Positions 8,268 to 17,053 of a stretch of 64,000 nucleotides of DNA are shown here, one piece after another (the first letter of the stretch is position 1; each line of letters starts with the position of its first letter). The notes below the pieces were generated by a model. The model saw nothing but the letters and a program-made list of their open reading frames with translations. It searched no databases and was not told the origin of the DNA. Source of the DNA: Cognatishimia maritima (GTDB lineage: Bacteria; Pseudomonadota; Alphaproteobacteria; Rhodobacterales; Rhodobacteraceae); the NCBI RefSeq assembly GCF_900129685.1, contig NZ_FQWM01000004.1:188501-252500 (forward strand), read 5' to 3'. The translations under genes and the position numbers were made by a program.

Positions 8268-9313
8268 TGGTGCTGGTCCTTGGCATTTGCGCCGCGATCT
8301 GGGGGATCGGGCGACTTCTGCGCCTACCGCAGCAGGTGACATGGCTGATGATCGGGCTGGTCTATTTGGCGGTGATCAGCTTGCATCTCGTGTTGCCCGC
8401 CGACAATTCATTGCGCTTGGCGACGGGTGGATCAGCAGCTTTGTGGCTGATGCTTGGGGCCGCCGCTGCGATTGTCTTGGCGTATATCAAGGGGCTGGCA
8501 TGGCTCCGCGCGCGGGTGCGTGCACCGCTCGAAGAGCCTGCGCAACAAGGCCCTTTCAACGACACCGAACTTAGTCGCTACGCGCGCCATATCGTGTTGC
8601 GAGAGGTTGGCGGACTTGGTCAGAAACGCCTGAAGGACGCCAAGGTGCTGGTCATCGGGGCAGGGGGGCTTGGGTCGCCGGCCTTGCTTTATTTGGCGGC
8701 GGCAGGTGTCGGCACGATTGGAGTTGTGGATGACGACGTGGTCGACAATTCCAACTTGCAGCGGCAGGTGATCCACCCGGATCGCAATATCGGCATGCCA
8801 AAAGTGCACTCCGCCGCCGAGGCCATGCGCGCCCAAAACCCCTTTGTGACTGTGCGGCGCTACCAGCGCCGTTTGTCAGAAGCGGACGCGTCGGACCTGA
8901 TCGCGGACTACGATCTAGTTTTGGACGGGACCGACAATTTCACAACCCGCTATCTGGTCAACCAAGTTTGCGTTGCGCAGGGCAAGCCGCTGATTTCCGG
9001 TGCGCTGAGCCAATGGGAAGGGCAGATCAGCGTCTTTGATCCCGCCAATGACGCCCCTTGTTATCAGTGCATTTTCCCCGAAGCGCCTGCAGCCGGTCTG
9101 TCCCCTAGCTGTGCGGAGGCAGGAGTGATCGGCCCCTTGCCGGGCGTGGTCGGCGCGATGATGGCCGCCGAAGCGATCAAAGTGATCACCGGCGCGGGCG
9201 TGGCTTTGCGGGGGCAGATGATGATCTATGACGCATTATACGGCGAAAGCCGCAGCATTGCGCTGAAACGCCGTGCAGGCTGCCCGGTCTGCGGCGACGG
9301 CGCGCCGAGCTGA
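8267..9313 (+). CDS. HesA/MoeB/ThiF family adenylyltransferase with N-terminal membrane segment
   Basis: 348 residues. The first 75 or so are hydrophobic and read as two or three membrane helices (for example LGICAAIWGIGRLL and LMIGLVYLAVISLHLVL); the E1-like domain begins near residue 95 with LSRYARHIVL. It has the ATP loop GAGGLGSP, the NLQRQ arginine-finger motif, the D-GTDNF strand, and two Cys pairs for zinc (CYQC and CPVC). The usual catalytic Cys is in SPSCAEAGV. Such enzymes adenylate the C-terminal glycine of a ThiS/MoaD-like sulfur carrier for thiamin or molybdopterin synthesis. No carrier gene is nearby, so the pathway is open. The membrane anchor is uncommon in the family. Confidence 0.88.
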   Translation: MVLVLGICAAIWGIGRLLRLPQQVTWLMIGLVYLAVISLHLVLPADNSLRLATGGSAALWLMLGAAAAIVLAYIKGLAWLRARVRAPLEEPAQQGPFNDTELSRYARHIVLREVGGLGQKRLKDAKVLVIGAGGLGSPALLYLAAAGVGTIGVVDDDVVDNSNLQRQVIHPDRNIGMPKVHSAAEAMRAQNPFVTVRRYQRRLSEADASDLIADYDLVLDGTDNFTTRYLVNQVCVAQGKPLISGALSQWEGQISVFDPANDAPCYQCIFPEAPAAGLSPSCAEAGVIGPLPGVVGAMMAAEAIKVITGAGVALRGQMMIYDALYGESRSIALKRRAGCPVCGDGAPS

Positions 9314-9391
9314 CACTTTCCGCAGCGACATACCAAGAATTGCATTGCGGCTGACGCGCAACCGCCCATCTTTGGGGCAAAGGAGACTGAC

Positions 9392-11404
9392 ATGACAAAT
9401 CCGCTGCTGGCCGATTGGACCACGCCCTTTCAAATCGCCCCCTTTGATCAGATCGAAGATGGCGATTTTGCCCCTGCGTTTGAAACCGCGCTTAAGGCTC
9501 ATAAAGCCGAGATCGACGCCATCGCAGATCAAGACGTTCCAGCAACCTTTGATAACACCATTGGTGCTTTAGAAGCGGCTGGGGCTGCGCTTGATAAGGT
9601 ACTTTCGGTTTTCTATTCGGTCGCCGGAGCAGACAGCAATCCCGAACGCGAGGCGCTGCAACGCGAGTTTGCGCCGAAACTCGCCGCACATTCTGCGGAG
9701 ATTTCGGCCAACAAAGCGCTCTTTGCTCGGATCGCAGATCTTTGGGCACGCAAGGATCAGTTGGATCTGCCTGAAGAACAAGCCCGTGTGCTGATGCTGA
9801 CCCACCGGGGATTTGTGCGCAGCGGTGCGGCCTTGGAAGGAGCTGCTGACAAACGCATGCAAGAGATCAAAGGCCGATTGGCCGTTTTGGGCACTGAATT
9901 CACGCAGAACCTTCTGGCAGATGAACGTAGCTGGTTCATGGAGTTGGACGAAGCCGATCTGGAAGGACTGCCTGACTTTGTGATTGGCGCGGCCCGCGCG
10001 GCGGGCAAAGAAAAAGGGGCAGGCGGACCAGTTGTTACGCTTTCTCGTTCCCTGATCGTGCCGTTCCTTCAGTTCTCTCAGCGCCGCGACCTGCGCGAGA
10101 AAGCCTTTGCCGCTTGGGCGGCGCGTGGTGCAAACGGTGGTGAGACCGACAATCGCAAAATCGCGGCAGAAATCCTCGCGCTGCGGGAAGAACGTGCAAA
10201 GCTGCTGGGCTACGCGAATTTTGCCGCCTACAAGCTGGAAACCGAAATGGCCAAGACGCCAGAGGCTGTTGAAGCCCTGTTGATGGATGTTTGGGAACCG
10301 GCCAAGGCGCAGGCGGAAGCGGATGCAGAGGTGCTGACCCAGATGATGCATGCGGATGGGATCAACGGCGACTTAGAGCCGTGGGATTGGCGCTATTATG
10401 CTGAGAAGCGCCGCAAGGCAGAGCATGATTTGGATGAGGCCGCGCTGAAACCCTATCTGCAATTGGACCGGATGATCGAAGCGTCTTTTGCCTGCGCGAA
10501 CCGCCTGTTCGGGTTGCAGTTCAAACCTCTCGACGTGCCGCTTTACCATGCGGATTGCCGCGCGTGGGAGGTGACGCGCAAGGGCGAACATATCGCCGTC
10601 TTTATCGGTGATTATTTCGCGCGCGGCTCTAAACGGTCGGGCGCGTGGTGCTCTGCGATGCGCAGTCAGGCCAAATATCCAGAGGTGCAAAGCCCAGTTG
10701 TGATCAACGTCTGCAACTTCGCCAAATCCGATCCGGCGTTGTTGTCTTATGATGATGCGCGCACGTTGTTTCACGAGTTTGGCCATGCCCTGCATCAAAT
10801 GCTGTCCAATGTGACCTATGAAAGCGTCTCGGGCACATCCGTTGCACGTGATTTTGTTGAACTACCCAGCCAGCTTTATGAACATTGGCTCGAAGTGCCC
10901 GAGGTGCTTTCGGAATTCGCGACCCATGCGGAAACGGGCGAGGCGATGCCACAGGCAATGCTAGACAAGGTTCTGGCGGCTGCCAATTTCGACATGGGTT
11001 TTCATACCGTGGAATATGTCGCCTCGGCGTTGGTCGATCTGGCGTTCCACAATGGCGATGCACCACAGGATCCTATGGCCGCACAGGCAGAGGTTCTGTC
11101 TGCCCTTGGCATGCCTAAAGCCATCACCATGCGCCACGCCACACCGCATTTTGCGCATGTCTTTGCGGGCGACGGCTATTCCAGCGGCTACTACAGCTAC
11201 ATGTGGTCCGAAGTGATGGACGCTGATGCCTTTGATGCCTTCCTTGCCGCTGGCAGCGCCTTTGATCCGCAAACGGCTGCCGCGTTGGAAGAGCATATTC
11301 TGTCCAAAGGTGGGTCTGTCGACTCCGCTGAACTTTATGAGAGGTTCAGAGGCCGGTTGCCGGGAGTTGAAGCATTGCTAAAAGGCCGGGGCCTTGCAGC
11401 CTAA
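9392..11404 (+). CDS. M3 family zinc metallopeptidase (oligopeptidase A / dipeptidyl carboxypeptidase type)
   Basis: 670 residues, normal for the thimet oligopeptidase family. The zinc site HEFGHALHQM (HExxH plus downstream Glu) lies near residue 460, preceded by the family segments VINVCNFAKSDPALLSYDDARTLF and followed by the substrate-binding GYSSGYYSYMWSEVMDADAF loop. No signal peptide is seen, so it probably works in the cytoplasm on short peptides. The choice between Dcp (releases C-terminal dipeptides) and OpdA (endopeptidase) cannot be settled by eye. AAAGGAGA precedes the ATG. A strong terminator follows 19 bases after the stop. Confidence 0.93.
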   Translation: MTNPLLADWTTPFQIAPFDQIEDGDFAPAFETALKAHKAEIDAIADQDVPATFDNTIGALEAAGAALDKVLSVFYSVAGADSNPEREALQREFAPKLAAHSAEISANKALFARIADLWARKDQLDLPEEQARVLMLTHRGFVRSGAALEGAADKRMQEIKGRLAVLGTEFTQNLLADERSWFMELDEADLEGLPDFVIGAARAAGKEKGAGGPVVTLSRSLIVPFLQFSQRRDLREKAFAAWAARGANGGETDNRKIAAEILALREERAKLLGYANFAAYKLETEMAKTPEAVEALLMDVWEPAKAQAEADAEVLTQMMHADGINGDLEPWDWRYYAEKRRKAEHDLDEAALKPYLQLDRMIEASFACANRLFGLQFKPLDVPLYHADCRAWEVTRKGEHIAVFIGDYFARGSKRSGAWCSAMRSQAKYPEVQSPVVINVCNFAKSDPALLSYDDARTLFHEFGHALHQMLSNVTYESVSGTSVARDFVELPSQLYEHWLEVPEVLSEFATHAETGEAMPQAMLDKVLAAANFDMGFHTVEYVASALVDLAFHNGDAPQDPMAAQAEVLSALGMPKAITMRHATPHFAHVFAGDGYSSGYYSYMWSEVMDADAFDAFLAAGSAFDPQTAAALEEHILSKGGSVDSAELYERFRGRLPGVEALLKGRGLAA

Positions 11405-11423
11405 GATCGTGGACAAAAAGAAA

Positions 11424-11445
11424 GGGCGCCGCAGCGCCCTTTTTT
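11424..11445. terminator. Bidirectional intrinsic terminator
   Basis: A 6-bp GC stem (GGGCGC at 11424-11429, GCGCCC at 11434-11439) closes a CGCA loop and is followed by six T on the plus strand; the left flank is A-rich, giving a weaker U-tract on the minus strand. It sits between the convergent stops of the M3 peptidase and kpsE and can serve both. Confidence 0.85.
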
Positions 11446-11450
11446 GTGCC

Positions 11451-13292
11451 CTAGCCAGAGACCTGTTCGCGTAAGATCGACCCGGTCAAAGAGATCATCA
11501 GGTAGATGCCGGAAAAAATCAGGAAGCTGAGGATCGTGTTTTCAAAGGCTTTTGGATAGCTGGGGTCCTCTGACGCAACCGGGCGCGCTGAGGTCGTCAG
11601 GTAACGTACCTGCCGTGAGGCTTCGAGTTCGGTCTGGTTCAACGTCTGCAGCGCCGATTGCAGGATCAGATCAGCGGTCGCAAGGTCGGCTTGCGCGATC
11701 TGAATTGCGGCGGCTTGTCCAGCAAGCGAGGATTTGCTGCCGCCAATATCGGTCATTCTGCCTTGGAGGTTCTCCAGAATCGCCTGCAGATTGCGAATAT
11801 TACCTTTGACGCCATTCACACGCGCCTCATTCGGGCGTGGGTTGTCCAACAGCTGGCTCAGTTCCAACTGATTTTCCTGCAGTTCTAACTCATAGGTGCT
11901 GATCTGTTGACGCAAACTTGCAATCAGGCCCTCTGGGTCCAAGACCGAGGTTTCTTGCAGTTCGACCAAGGCGCGTTGGGCATCACGGCGGTCTTGCTTG
12001 GCTTTCTCGAGGCTGCGACGGGCGTCTTTGAGTTGGTCCTCGCGTTTGCGCAGCGACTGGCCGTCAACCTTCTCTTCGGCGTAGTTGATCAGCGCCTGCG
12101 AAAAGGCGGTACTGATCTGCGGGTCAGGTGAGGACACTTCCATGCGGATGATACCATCGGTCGGATCAAAGCCAATTTTTACATATTTTTTGTAGAGCTT
12201 GTAGGCTTCTTCATTCGAAGGGTTTTCTTCCAACCTCTGCAATGGGTCGATGGAAGGGTCAGAAAAGACAGCCTTAAAGCCCACGTCGCGTTCTAGCAGC
12301 AGCATCGCCTCTTTCGATTGCAAGAATGATTGCGTCGCGGTGCTATCTTTGGTGTCAAACTGTGAGCCACTGAACAGCCCGCCTTGTACCCCGGCTTGCT
12401 CTGACTGAATGATCGAAAACTCAGATTCGGTCGTATACATGGGCGTTGCCATGGCAAAGTAGTAATAGCCCGCCAGCATGGTCGGCAGCATCACAAAGGC
12501 CAGCAACCGAGAGAACATCAAGACCGTTTTGCGCCGCCGTCTCCGAGCAATATCTTTCTGGATATCCCCGATTTCACGGAAACGCCGTTCGGTCGGAGAA
12601 CTGGTTTCGGTTGACGGTAAGGTCGTGCCAACTGGGCGGGTTTGCGGCAGGTTGCTGCCGGGGGCGGTAAGCGGGCTGTCTGGGGCCACGCGGTCCAGCA
12701 TGTTAGAGCGGCTGAACGGATCAAGACCGTTTTTCCGCAAAAGCCGCACCGCATCATAGTCTGACGACGCTGCAAGGTTGTGCTTTTGCGCCAAACGGCG
12801 CGCCATGCGCAGTTGACGCCCTGTCAGACCCTCTTGGCGGATTTCAGCGATTTCCTGATCCGGTGAAAGCTGCGCCGCGATTGAGGATGGCGGCGCGGTT
12901 GTGCCGGTGGGTTTGGGCGCGGCTTTGGGGGCCGGTTCCGGCGCGGCCGCAGCGGCCATTTCCAGTCCGCCCATGTCTTCATCGGTCGAGGTCGGCAAAG
13001 GCTGAGCGGCAGCCGCAGGGCTGCTGTCGCCTGATTTTGCGCGACGTTCAGCGGATCGCGCCAGTCGCGCCTGCCGACGTGCCGCCCGGTCCGAAACCTC
13101 GGCATCTGGTTGCGGCGCGGGCGCGTTCGGGGCTGTTGCAACCGGCGAAAGCTGGGTTTCGGGCATAGGGGCGGTTTCCGCCGCAGGGCGTTCCTGAGGC
13201 TCATCATCATTGGGCCGCGGTGCATCCGCCGCCGCTTGCGCGCCGCTGCTGCGACGGATGCGGAACTTTTTAGCCTTGGGTTTGGTAGTCAT
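11451..13292 (-). CDS. Capsule polysaccharide export inner-membrane protein (KpsE/CtrB-like polysaccharide co-polymerase)
   Basis: 613 residues from the ATG at 13292 (an earlier in-frame start would add 10 residues). The first ~250 residues are Ala/Pro/Glu-rich and look disordered, unusually long for this family. A membrane helix (FSRLLAFVMLPTMLAGYYYF) follows, then a periplasmic Wzz-like part with TTESEFSIIQSE and a long coiled coil (two heptad-rich stretches around KREDQLKDARRSLEKAKQD), and a second helix near the C-terminus (ILSFLIFSGIYLMISL). KpsE proteins bridge the ABC exporter to the outer-membrane Wza channel. It overlaps kpsT by 23 bases. No kpsM permease is adjacent. Confidence 0.82.
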   Translation of the reverse strand: MTTKPKAKKFRIRRSSGAQAAADAPRPNDDEPQERPAAETAPMPETQLSPVATAPNAPAPQPDAEVSDRAARRQARLARSAERRAKSGDSSPAAAAQPLPTSTDEDMGGLEMAAAAAPEPAPKAAPKPTGTTAPPSSIAAQLSPDQEIAEIRQEGLTGRQLRMARRLAQKHNLAASSDYDAVRLLRKNGLDPFSRSNMLDRVAPDSPLTAPGSNLPQTRPVGTTLPSTETSSPTERRFREIGDIQKDIARRRRRKTVLMFSRLLAFVMLPTMLAGYYYFAMATPMYTTESEFSIIQSEQAGVQGGLFSGSQFDTKDSTATQSFLQSKEAMLLLERDVGFKAVFSDPSIDPLQRLEENPSNEEAYKLYKKYVKIGFDPTDGIIRMEVSSPDPQISTAFSQALINYAEEKVDGQSLRKREDQLKDARRSLEKAKQDRRDAQRALVELQETSVLDPEGLIASLRQQISTYELELQENQLELSQLLDNPRPNEARVNGVKGNIRNLQAILENLQGRMTDIGGSKSSLAGQAAAIQIAQADLATADLILQSALQTLNQTELEASRQVRYLTTSARPVASEDPSYPKAFENTILSFLIFSGIYLMISLTGSILREQVSG

Positions 13293-13929
13293 AAAGCTGC
13301 TTTGCCTCTTCCAAGGTGTCAAACATGTGCATCTGGCCGTTCAAAAGAACGGCGGCAGAGCGTGCGAATTTCTCAAGCGTTTTGGGCTGGTGTGAGACGA
13401 TGATCATGGTGGTTGTCCGCAGACGTTCGCGCAGCACCTCACCGGCTTTGCGATTGAATTCTACGTCGGTCGATGAAGGCATGCCCTCGTCCACCAGATA
13501 GATGTCAAAATCAAGCGCCAGCATCAGAGCAAAGGAGAACCGCGCACGCATGCCCGAGGAATATGTGCCAAGGGGCTGGTCGAAATACTCATCCAATCCG
13601 CAAAGCCAACGACAGAAGGCTTCGACATAGTCTGGGTCCAAGCCATAAAGCCGCGCGATATAGCGGCTGTTTTCCACAGCTGTGTGTTTGTTGACAACGC
13701 CGCCCATGAACCCCAGCGGGAACGAGATCCGGCAATCACGCCTGACAATCCCCTCATCGGGTTTTTCCAACCCGGCCATCATATTGATGATGGTTGTCTT
13801 GCCAGAGCCATTCGGCGCAAGGATGCCAAGCGACTGCCCAAGTTCCACGCGAAAAGACGCCCGATCCAGAATGATCTTGCGTTGCGTCCCCGTCCAGAAG
13901 GACTTGCTGACGTTCTCAAACTCGAGCAT
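13270..13929 (-). CDS. Polysaccharide-export ABC transporter ATP-binding protein (KpsT/CtrD-like)
   Basis: 219 residues: Walker A GILAPNGSGKTT near residue 40, the shortened signature region YSSGMRARFSFAL (the KpsT/Wzt form of the ABC signature) and Walker B YLVDEGMPSS, followed by the switch His in IIVSHQ. These are hallmarks of group 2 capsule exporters, where KpsT energises the KpsM permease for export of a lipid-linked polysaccharide. GGAG lies 8 bases before the ATG. It is the first gene of a two-gene unit with the KpsE-like protein; the permease partner must be encoded elsewhere. Confidence 0.87.
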   Translation of the reverse strand: MLEFENVSKSFWTGTQRKIILDRASFRVELGQSLGILAPNGSGKTTIINMMAGLEKPDEGIVRRDCRISFPLGFMGGVVNKHTAVENSRYIARLYGLDPDYVEAFCRWLCGLDEYFDQPLGTYSSGMRARFSFALMLALDFDIYLVDEGMPSSTDVEFNRKAGEVLRERLRTTTMIIVSHQPKTLEKFARSAAVLLNGQMHMFDTLEEAKQLYDYQTQG

Positions 13930-14060
13930 TCAAGTGCTCCGGCTGCTCTGCCTATGCCCCTCTGTATCAGAGGAGTCCTTAATGCGCCCTTTGCAGGCTT
14001 GGTTGTTAGTATGACGGATTTGCCCAATCCCTGACAACATATGCGTCCGGAATTGGGCGA

Positions 14061-14096
14061 AAAAAAGGCAGAAACCGGCGCGAATGCACCGGTTTC
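14061..14096 (-). terminator. Intrinsic terminator downstream of nhaA
   Basis: An 8-bp stem (GAAACCGG at 14071-14078 with CCGGTTTC at 14089-14096) is followed on the minus strand by a run of T (the A-run at 14061-14066), 22 bases after the nhaA stop. A short T-run on the other side could also stop plus-strand transcription. Confidence 0.7.
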
Positions 14097-14118
14097 TTTT
14101 TGTTTAGTCGCGGTGATC

Positions 14119-15378
14119 TTACTCTGCGGCGGCCAGGTCGGCTTTTTGCACACGGAAAATTTTGCCCGCGATGATCGACAAGAAGGCCGCAGCAAAGCTA
14201 AACAGCGCGCCCATTTTCGCGGCATCCTGTACATCTCCCGGAGGGAAGGCGACCGAGGCCACAAAGAGCGATACGGTAAAGCCGATGGCGGCAACAAAGC
14301 CGATGACCACAAGGTCTATGATCCGCATCCCCTGCGGTATTCCCAGCCTAAGCGGAACCGCCGCGAACCAGCCGAAGATCAGGATACCAATCGGTTTGCC
14401 GATGATCAGACCAGCCAGCACCAGCCAGGTGGCATCGCCAATGGCGCTGAATTCAACACCTGCGTTCAGCAGGCCAAAGAAGAACAGCACAACTTCGACA
14501 GGGTGTTTCAATGCATGTTCGATGACGTTCAGCAGGTCGTGCAAATGCGTTTCCGCATCAGAGAAGAAGCCAAAGCCACGGTCTGCGTGCGGGATGGCAG
14601 GTACAATCGGAAGCAGGCCAAGGGCCGGGTGAAGACCAGAGCGCATAAAGCCATACCAGCTGATGCACCCGGCGACCGCATAAGGGACAAAATGCAGATT
14701 CTTACGCACCCAAGTCGAGTTTGGACGGTCCGGGTTACCCGCATCCATTTTGCGTGGAAGCCAGTTGAAAACCACAAATACGACCAGCGCTGCAGCAAAG
14801 GAGGCCAGAAGCCATTCCGGTGCCAATTCACCCGAAGGATAGAAGATCGCCAGAATGATCAGACCCACCGCGTCGTCGGCAATGGCAAGGAGAAGGAGGA
14901 AGCGCACAGCCGGATGGCCCGCGCCAAACACAATGCGACCGACAAGGTAAGAAAATGCGATGTCGGTTGCGGTTGGGATCGCCCAACCATTCGCAACCGC
15001 TTGGTAGGTGTCAGAGCCAAGCAGAGCTGCCAAGCCAAGATATACCGCAATCGGTCCGAACATACCGCCTGCTGTTGCAAACAAGGGTGTTGCCGCCTTC
15101 TTGCCGCGCAATGATCCTTCTTTCAGGATCACGGCCTCCCAAACCTCTTTGGCGGCCATGGCGAAGAACAGCGCCATAAGAACGTCATTGACCAGATAGT
15201 GCAAAGTCAGCGTTCTGTGGCCGTGGTGGTAATGCCCAATTGGGGCATGGTCCCAAATGACAAATTCAACGAAGTGGTGGTAGGTTTCTGGGTTGGTATT
15301 GGCCCAGACGAGGGCGAGCAATGCGCCGATGATCAATAGAAGCGAGTAGTTGGTTAAGAAATTCCAGACGCGATACAT
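14119..15378 (-). CDS. nhaA: Na+/H+ antiporter NhaA
   Basis: 419 residues with about 12 membrane helices. The conserved core is visible: NDVLMALFF after the first helices, the GWAIPTATDIAFS segment, and the paired aspartates in LAIADDAVGLIILA (the equivalents of Asp163/Asp164 that bind Na+). The long histidine-containing loop HHFVEFVIWDHAPIGHYHHGH near the N-terminus is a notable local feature. NhaA swaps one Na+ (or Li+) for two H+ across the inner membrane, important for a marine organism. AGGGGGGA precedes the ATG and is partly covered by a leader hairpin (separate entry). Confidence 0.96.
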   Translation of the reverse strand: MYRVWNFLTNYSLLLIIGALLALVWANTNPETYHHFVEFVIWDHAPIGHYHHGHRTLTLHYLVNDVLMALFFAMAAKEVWEAVILKEGSLRGKKAATPLFATAGGMFGPIAVYLGLAALLGSDTYQAVANGWAIPTATDIAFSYLVGRIVFGAGHPAVRFLLLLAIADDAVGLIILAIFYPSGELAPEWLLASFAAALVVFVVFNWLPRKMDAGNPDRPNSTWVRKNLHFVPYAVAGCISWYGFMRSGLHPALGLLPIVPAIPHADRGFGFFSDAETHLHDLLNVIEHALKHPVEVVLFFFGLLNAGVEFSAIGDATWLVLAGLIIGKPIGILIFGWFAAVPLRLGIPQGMRIIDLVVIGFVAAIGFTVSLFVASVAFPPGDVQDAAKMGALFSFAAAFLSIIAGKIFRVQKADLAAAE

Positions 15379-15381
15379 CGG

Positions 15382-15424
15382 TCCCCCCTGATATTATTTT
15401 GTTTTTGGATATCCCAATATCAGG
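15382..15424 (-). promoter_or_regulatory. nhaA 5' leader hairpin overlapping the Shine-Dalgarno region
   Basis: On the minus strand CCTGATATT (15424-15416) pairs perfectly with AATATCAGG (15395-15387), 9 bp across a 20-base loop. The 3' arm runs straight into the G-rich ribosome-binding site (15389-15382) and the ATG at 15378. The same 5' arm can instead close a small hairpin (GATAT 15421-15417 with ATATC 15412-15408, loop TGGG), which would leave the ribosome site free. Two exclusive pairings next to an nhaA start look like a translational switch; known nhaA-associated RNA motifs include Li+-sensing ones. The assignment to any known motif is untested. Confidence 0.5.
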
Positions 15425-15563
15425 CGCTGGACAACGGGATCAGCCGACTGCCGGGCGGTTTTGACGCGATGTGAGGGCGACTTTGAAATCAAATATCAGT
15501 CAACAATGCATCTTTTCGCATCGGCCCATCAAATGCTGCGCTGCGGCGGAAGCGGCAAGAGAA

Positions 15564-16598
15564 TCAAAGCGTTGCCGTGATCTGCCAAATCAACCCCGCC
15601 GCAAAGCTGCCGATCAGGGCAAAAAGCAGGTAAGCGCCGAACACTTTGGGTTTGACGAGTGCCCAAACCGCAATGGCCGCCGGAATGCAGCTGACCCCAC
15701 CTGCGAGCATAAAACTCATCGCCGCGCCGGGGGCCATCCCTTGGTGCAACAGAGCGTCAACAAGCGGCACAGCGGCGTAGCCGTTTAGATAGGCTGGCGC
15801 GCCAACAAGGGCCCCTAGGGCAATCGGGCGCAGGCCCTCACCGCCCAGATAAGAAGCGATCCATTCGGCAGGGACGTAATGCAGCATCAACGCTTCGAGG
15901 GCATAGGCCAAAAGGAGCCACTTCAACAAGAAGACGGCGTTTTCAACGGCCGTCTCCCAGAACACGATCTTGCGCGTATTTTCCTGCCAAAAACGCCAAA
16001 CTGGCCGTTCGGAAAACGGCGCTTTGACGCCGCAGCATCCGCCGACCTGTGGCTTTTCGCGCAATGGGTCCACAAAGACCCGCGATTTGGACAGGGTCAT
16101 GGTGGCAAAGCCGCCAAAGAGGCCCAGTCCCACAGCGGCCAACGTCTTTGCTACTGCGAATTCAAACCCCAGTTGGCTGGCCGTGATTGAAAACATCGCT
16201 GGGTCCATCAGTGGGGAGGCAAGCCAGAACGCCATGACGGCAGAAAGCGGCGTGCCCGCGGCCAAAAGCGCGGCAATGAAAGGGATGACTTCGCAAGAAC
16301 AGAAGGGCGCCAACCCACCCAGCAAAGCCGCAAACAGAATCATGCGGGATTCACGGCCCACAAAGGCCTTGGCGACAATGTTTTCGGCCCCAGTCGCCTT
16401 GAGATAGGCAATTGCCAGAACGGCGAAGGTGATGAATGGGGCCGTGCCTGCCAGTGCTTCAAACGCAAAAATCACCGTTGGCAGCACCTGCGCGCGATCA
16501 AGCAGCGCGAGCGCAACAAGAATAAGACCCAATGCCAACCACGCCTTGTCGATGCGTTTTAGGATGGGCGTTGGATGAGGATGCAATGTGTCAGCCAT
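15564..16598 (-). CDS. Permease of the DUF318/ArsP-like superfamily
   Basis: 344 residues with about eight to ten membrane helices. The first half has the diagnostic PFCSCEVIPFIAALLAAG motif with its Cys pair, and the second half repeats the fold (ALGALVGAPAYLNGYAAVPLV). A Cys pair also lies in the cytoplasmic loop (VGGCCGVK). Members export organoarsenicals or heavy metals; the cargo here cannot be told. Its start overlaps the stop of the ArsR-type regulator by eight bases, so it is in the same operon and probably induced by the metal(loid) or signal that releases that repressor. Confidence 0.83.
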   Translation of the reverse strand: MADTLHPHPTPILKRIDKAWLALGLILVALALLDRAQVLPTVIFAFEALAGTAPFITFAVLAIAYLKATGAENIVAKAFVGRESRMILFAALLGGLAPFCSCEVIPFIAALLAAGTPLSAVMAFWLASPLMDPAMFSITASQLGFEFAVAKTLAAVGLGLFGGFATMTLSKSRVFVDPLREKPQVGGCCGVKAPFSERPVWRFWQENTRKIVFWETAVENAVFLLKWLLLAYALEALMLHYVPAEWIASYLGGEGLRPIALGALVGAPAYLNGYAAVPLVDALLHQGMAPGAAMSFMLAGGVSCIPAAIAVWALVKPKVFGAYLLFALIGSFAAGLIWQITATL

Positions 16599-16920
16599 GG
16601 GCGTGGTCCTGTGTGTCGCAATCCGCGCAGCATTCGTTCAACAGAAATTCGGACAAGGCGCGGACCTCTTCAAACGCGATGGCCGCGCAGATGATGCTGC
16701 GCCCTTGTTTCTGCTGCCGTACCAGCCCCGCTTGCGAGAGGATTTTCATGTGGTGCGTTAATGTCGAGCCAGTGACCCCACTGCGCGCACCCAATTCTCC
16801 GATGCTCAACCCCGGGTCTCCTGCACGTACCAAAGTCAGCAGCACACTCAGGCGCTGTTCGGACCCAAGGGCGGCAAAAGAAGATGCCGCGACTTCGAGG
16901 CTGAGAGGAGGGGCATGCAT
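16591..16920 (-). CDS. ArsR-family transcriptional regulator
   Basis: 109 residues if read from the ATG at 16920 (ATG at 16929 or 17025 are alternatives; upstream residues are not helix-turn-helix-like). The winged helix-turn-helix runs from ALGSEQRLSVLLTL through SGVTGSTLTHHMKIL to the wing GRSIICAA. Cysteines occur in the wing and at the C-terminus (ECCADCDTQDHAHG), a Cys/His-rich tail that could bind a metal. The downstream permease overlaps it. A TATACT -10-like box is on the minus strand at 16952-16947 and a palindromic candidate operator lies just upstream, suggesting autoregulation. Confidence 0.85.
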   Translation of the reverse strand: MHAPPLSLEVAASSFAALGSEQRLSVLLTLVRAGDPGLSIGELGARSGVTGSTLTHHMKILSQAGLVRQQKQGRSIICAAIAFEEVRALSEFLLNECCADCDTQDHAHG

Positions 16921-16971
16921 TATTTTCATAATTCTAAAAGTATCGAAGTATAGGCCGAGCGCAAGTATTAT

Positions 16972-16989
16972 TTTCACAATTGTCGAAAT
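16972..16989. promoter_or_regulatory. Candidate ArsR operator
   Basis: The 8-bp perfect palindrome ACAATTGT (16976-16983) is flanked by TTTC and GAAA arms with one extra base on one side. It lies upstream of the arsR-permease unit beside the -35 region. The same ACAATTGT core returns at 17057-17064. A looser direct repeat of the left part is at 16921-16933. Binding is inferred only from position and symmetry. Confidence 0.5.
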
Positions 16990-17053
16990 ATCAAATTGGT
17001 TTGCGGGTTGAAAACAGGTGCGCAATATTAGCCGGAATGGTCAGGAGTACTTC

